Assembly (NCBI GenBank): GCA_900550365.1
Contig: URRR01000038.1
Span: 1 to 21,500 of the forward strand
From: an uncultured Prevotella sp.
Lineage (GTDB): Bacteria > Bacteroidota > Bacteroidia > Bacteroidales > Bacteroidaceae
Length of the DNA stretch: 21,500 nucleotides
Direction: 5' to 3'
Below the pieces are notes generated by a model. The model saw nothing but the letters and a program-made list of their open reading frames with translations, searched no databases and had not been told where the DNA came from. How positions within the stretch are numbered: the stretch's first letter is position 1; every line of letters starts with the position of its first letter. Of the stretch, positions 20,617-21,500 are shown one piece after another. Position numbers and translations under genes: made by a program.

Positions 20617-21500
20617 TTATAAGTTAGTTATATATGCGTCAAAGTCTTTTGGCGAGCCGTTTCGTCCCGTTAATTTTGTCAAAAGCCTCTTGCGGATATT
20701 TGAAATATTCGATTGCGACAATCCCGTCAATATGCTGATGTCTGATGGCGTAAAGCCGATTCTTACCAGCATGCACACCTGGTATTCGTGCTCATTTACG
20801 ATATTTTCTATTCTGTTAAATTGCTTTTCGTCAGCGAAAAGTTCCTTCAGTAGGCTCATTTCTTCCTTTGTCATGGGCGTGAAATCATGCCTTGCGTGAT
20901 GTTTCAGCTGCTTGACAATAGGTTTGTCAGAGTATTTGTTTATGTTGTCTACCCTGGTTTTTACTTTTTCGTATTTTTGTTTTTCCTGATATAATTGGTC
21001 TATCTGTGCGTCTCTTGCCTTTATCAGTCTGTTGAACTCTGCTTTCTGCCGTTCGCTCAGGTCATAAAGTTCGTCACGAGACCGCTCCAACTCTTGTATG
21101 TCGTGTAAGTAAGTATCGTTCGTTTCTTTCTGCTTTTCTATTTCTTTAGTCTTTTCATCAATCATTCTCTCCATTTCCGCCTGTTGCCTTTCGCTGACGG
21201 TGTACAGCTCCAAGCGCGCTTTCTCCAGTTCGGCTATGCTCCTTTCATACTTTAGCACTTCCATTCGGCGTGCCCGCCTTTTCTTTCTTATATATATAGC
21301 CACGCATATTGCTAAAATTGACACCACGAGGGCTATTATAATAGTGGTCAACCTTGCGCTTAGCGCTTTCCTTTTATATACCTCGGCTGACAGCTTGTAT
21401 TCATTATAGTTGTACATTGCCCGCATCTGCTGCAGATGCGTGGTGTTCATTTCCGCGTACATCAAGTCTGTCGTTATACGGGCAAGGTCGGAGTATTTTG
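20617..21500 (-). CDS. TPR-type membrane-bound HTH regulator, C-terminal part
   Basis: The frame runs without a stop to the right edge, so the 5' end is outside the window; about 294 residues are visible. The order is the end of a helical region, one membrane helix (near LTTIIIALVVSILAICVAIY), a long charged coiled coil with the repeated block ERQ.AE or RDELYDLSERQKAE, and a C-terminal LuxR/GerE-like helix-turn-helix (YQVCMLVRIGFTPSDISILT then SNISNIRKRLL). Bacteroidetes have many such proteins with N-terminal tetratricopeptide repeats outside the membrane segment; the repeats would be upstream of the window. It is probably a one-component regulator that senses a peptide or envelope signal and controls the neighbouring barrel/exporter genes. 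It ends 22 bp before its own terminator. Confidence 0.8.
   Translation of the reverse strand, partial: KYSDLARITTDLMYAEMNTTHLQQMRAMYNYNEYKLSAEVYKRKALSARLTTIIIALVVSILAICVAIYIRKKRRARRMEVLKYERSIAELEKARLELYTVSERQQAEMERMIDEKTKEIEKQKETNDTYLHDIQELERSRDELYDLSERQKAEFNRLIKARDAQIDQLYQEKQKYEKVKTRVDNINKYSDKPIVKQLKHHARHDFTPMTKEEMSLLKELFADEKQFNRIENIVNEHEYQVCMLVRIGFTPSDISILTGLSQSNISNIRKRLLTKLTGRNGSPKDFDAYITNL

Noticed and set aside
1..21500. CRISPR arrays and complete insertion sequences
   Set aside because: No regularly spaced repeats and no transposase gene were seen; the repeats present are pairs or inverted repeats only.

Overview
The window looks like an accessory region from a Bacteroidota (Bacteroidales) genome, most likely Prevotella or a close relative. 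The clues are promoters of the TTTG-spacer-TAnnTTTG type instead of -35/-10 boxes, few recognisable Shine-Dalgarno sites, DUF3853 and Bacteroides-style mob genes, TonB-receptor-like barrels of the OMP_b-brl_3 type, and palindromic AAAAGG/CCTTTT units of a kind I associate with Prevotella intergenic DNA. The genus is an inference; there is no rRNA or housekeeping gene here.

Region 1 (1 to about 5.1 kb, all on the minus strand) is a mobilizable transposon or its remains. Read from right to left it has a tyrosine integrase (4716-3139) behind a long structured leader, a DUF3853 excisionase-like gene (2985-2653), a truncated primase/helicase-like reading frame (2663-2505), a candidate oriT (2196-2251) and a mob operon: accessory protein (2125-1736), MOBP-type relaxase (1724-522) and a coiled-coil membrane protein (502-23). 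The middle appears to have suffered an internal deletion.

Region 2 (5.26-5.35 kb) is the 3' half of a tRNA-Met(CAT) gene with its terminator. It stops in the anticodon stem next to a second integrase, so this is an integration junction.

Region 3 (5.35-10.4 kb, plus strand) starts with the second integrase, which is broken by an exact 16-bp tandem duplication just before its catalytic Gly-His and Tyr residues. It continues with an AAA_14/DUF4143-type ATPase and a co-directional protein of unknown function. It ends in a headless, frameshifted C-terminal remnant of a MobV-type relaxase. It reads as a decayed element carrying a two-gene cargo.

Region 4 (10.4-21.5 kb, minus strand) is a peptide-export and outer-membrane locus. 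A TPR/HTH-type regulator (entering from the right edge) is followed by a terminator, three OMP_b-brl_3 barrels (782, 756 and 719 aa), a C39-peptidase ABC exporter coupled to the last barrel by a 2-bp gap, and a 64-aa HlyD-N-terminus-like membrane protein that ends where the relaxase remnant begins. The exporter should cleave and export double-glycine leader peptides, but no convincing precursor peptide gene is visible. The likely picture is a regulated system that exports a small peptide, with barrels for its passage, sensing or uptake. Its periplasmic adaptor seems to have been cut short by the neighbouring element.
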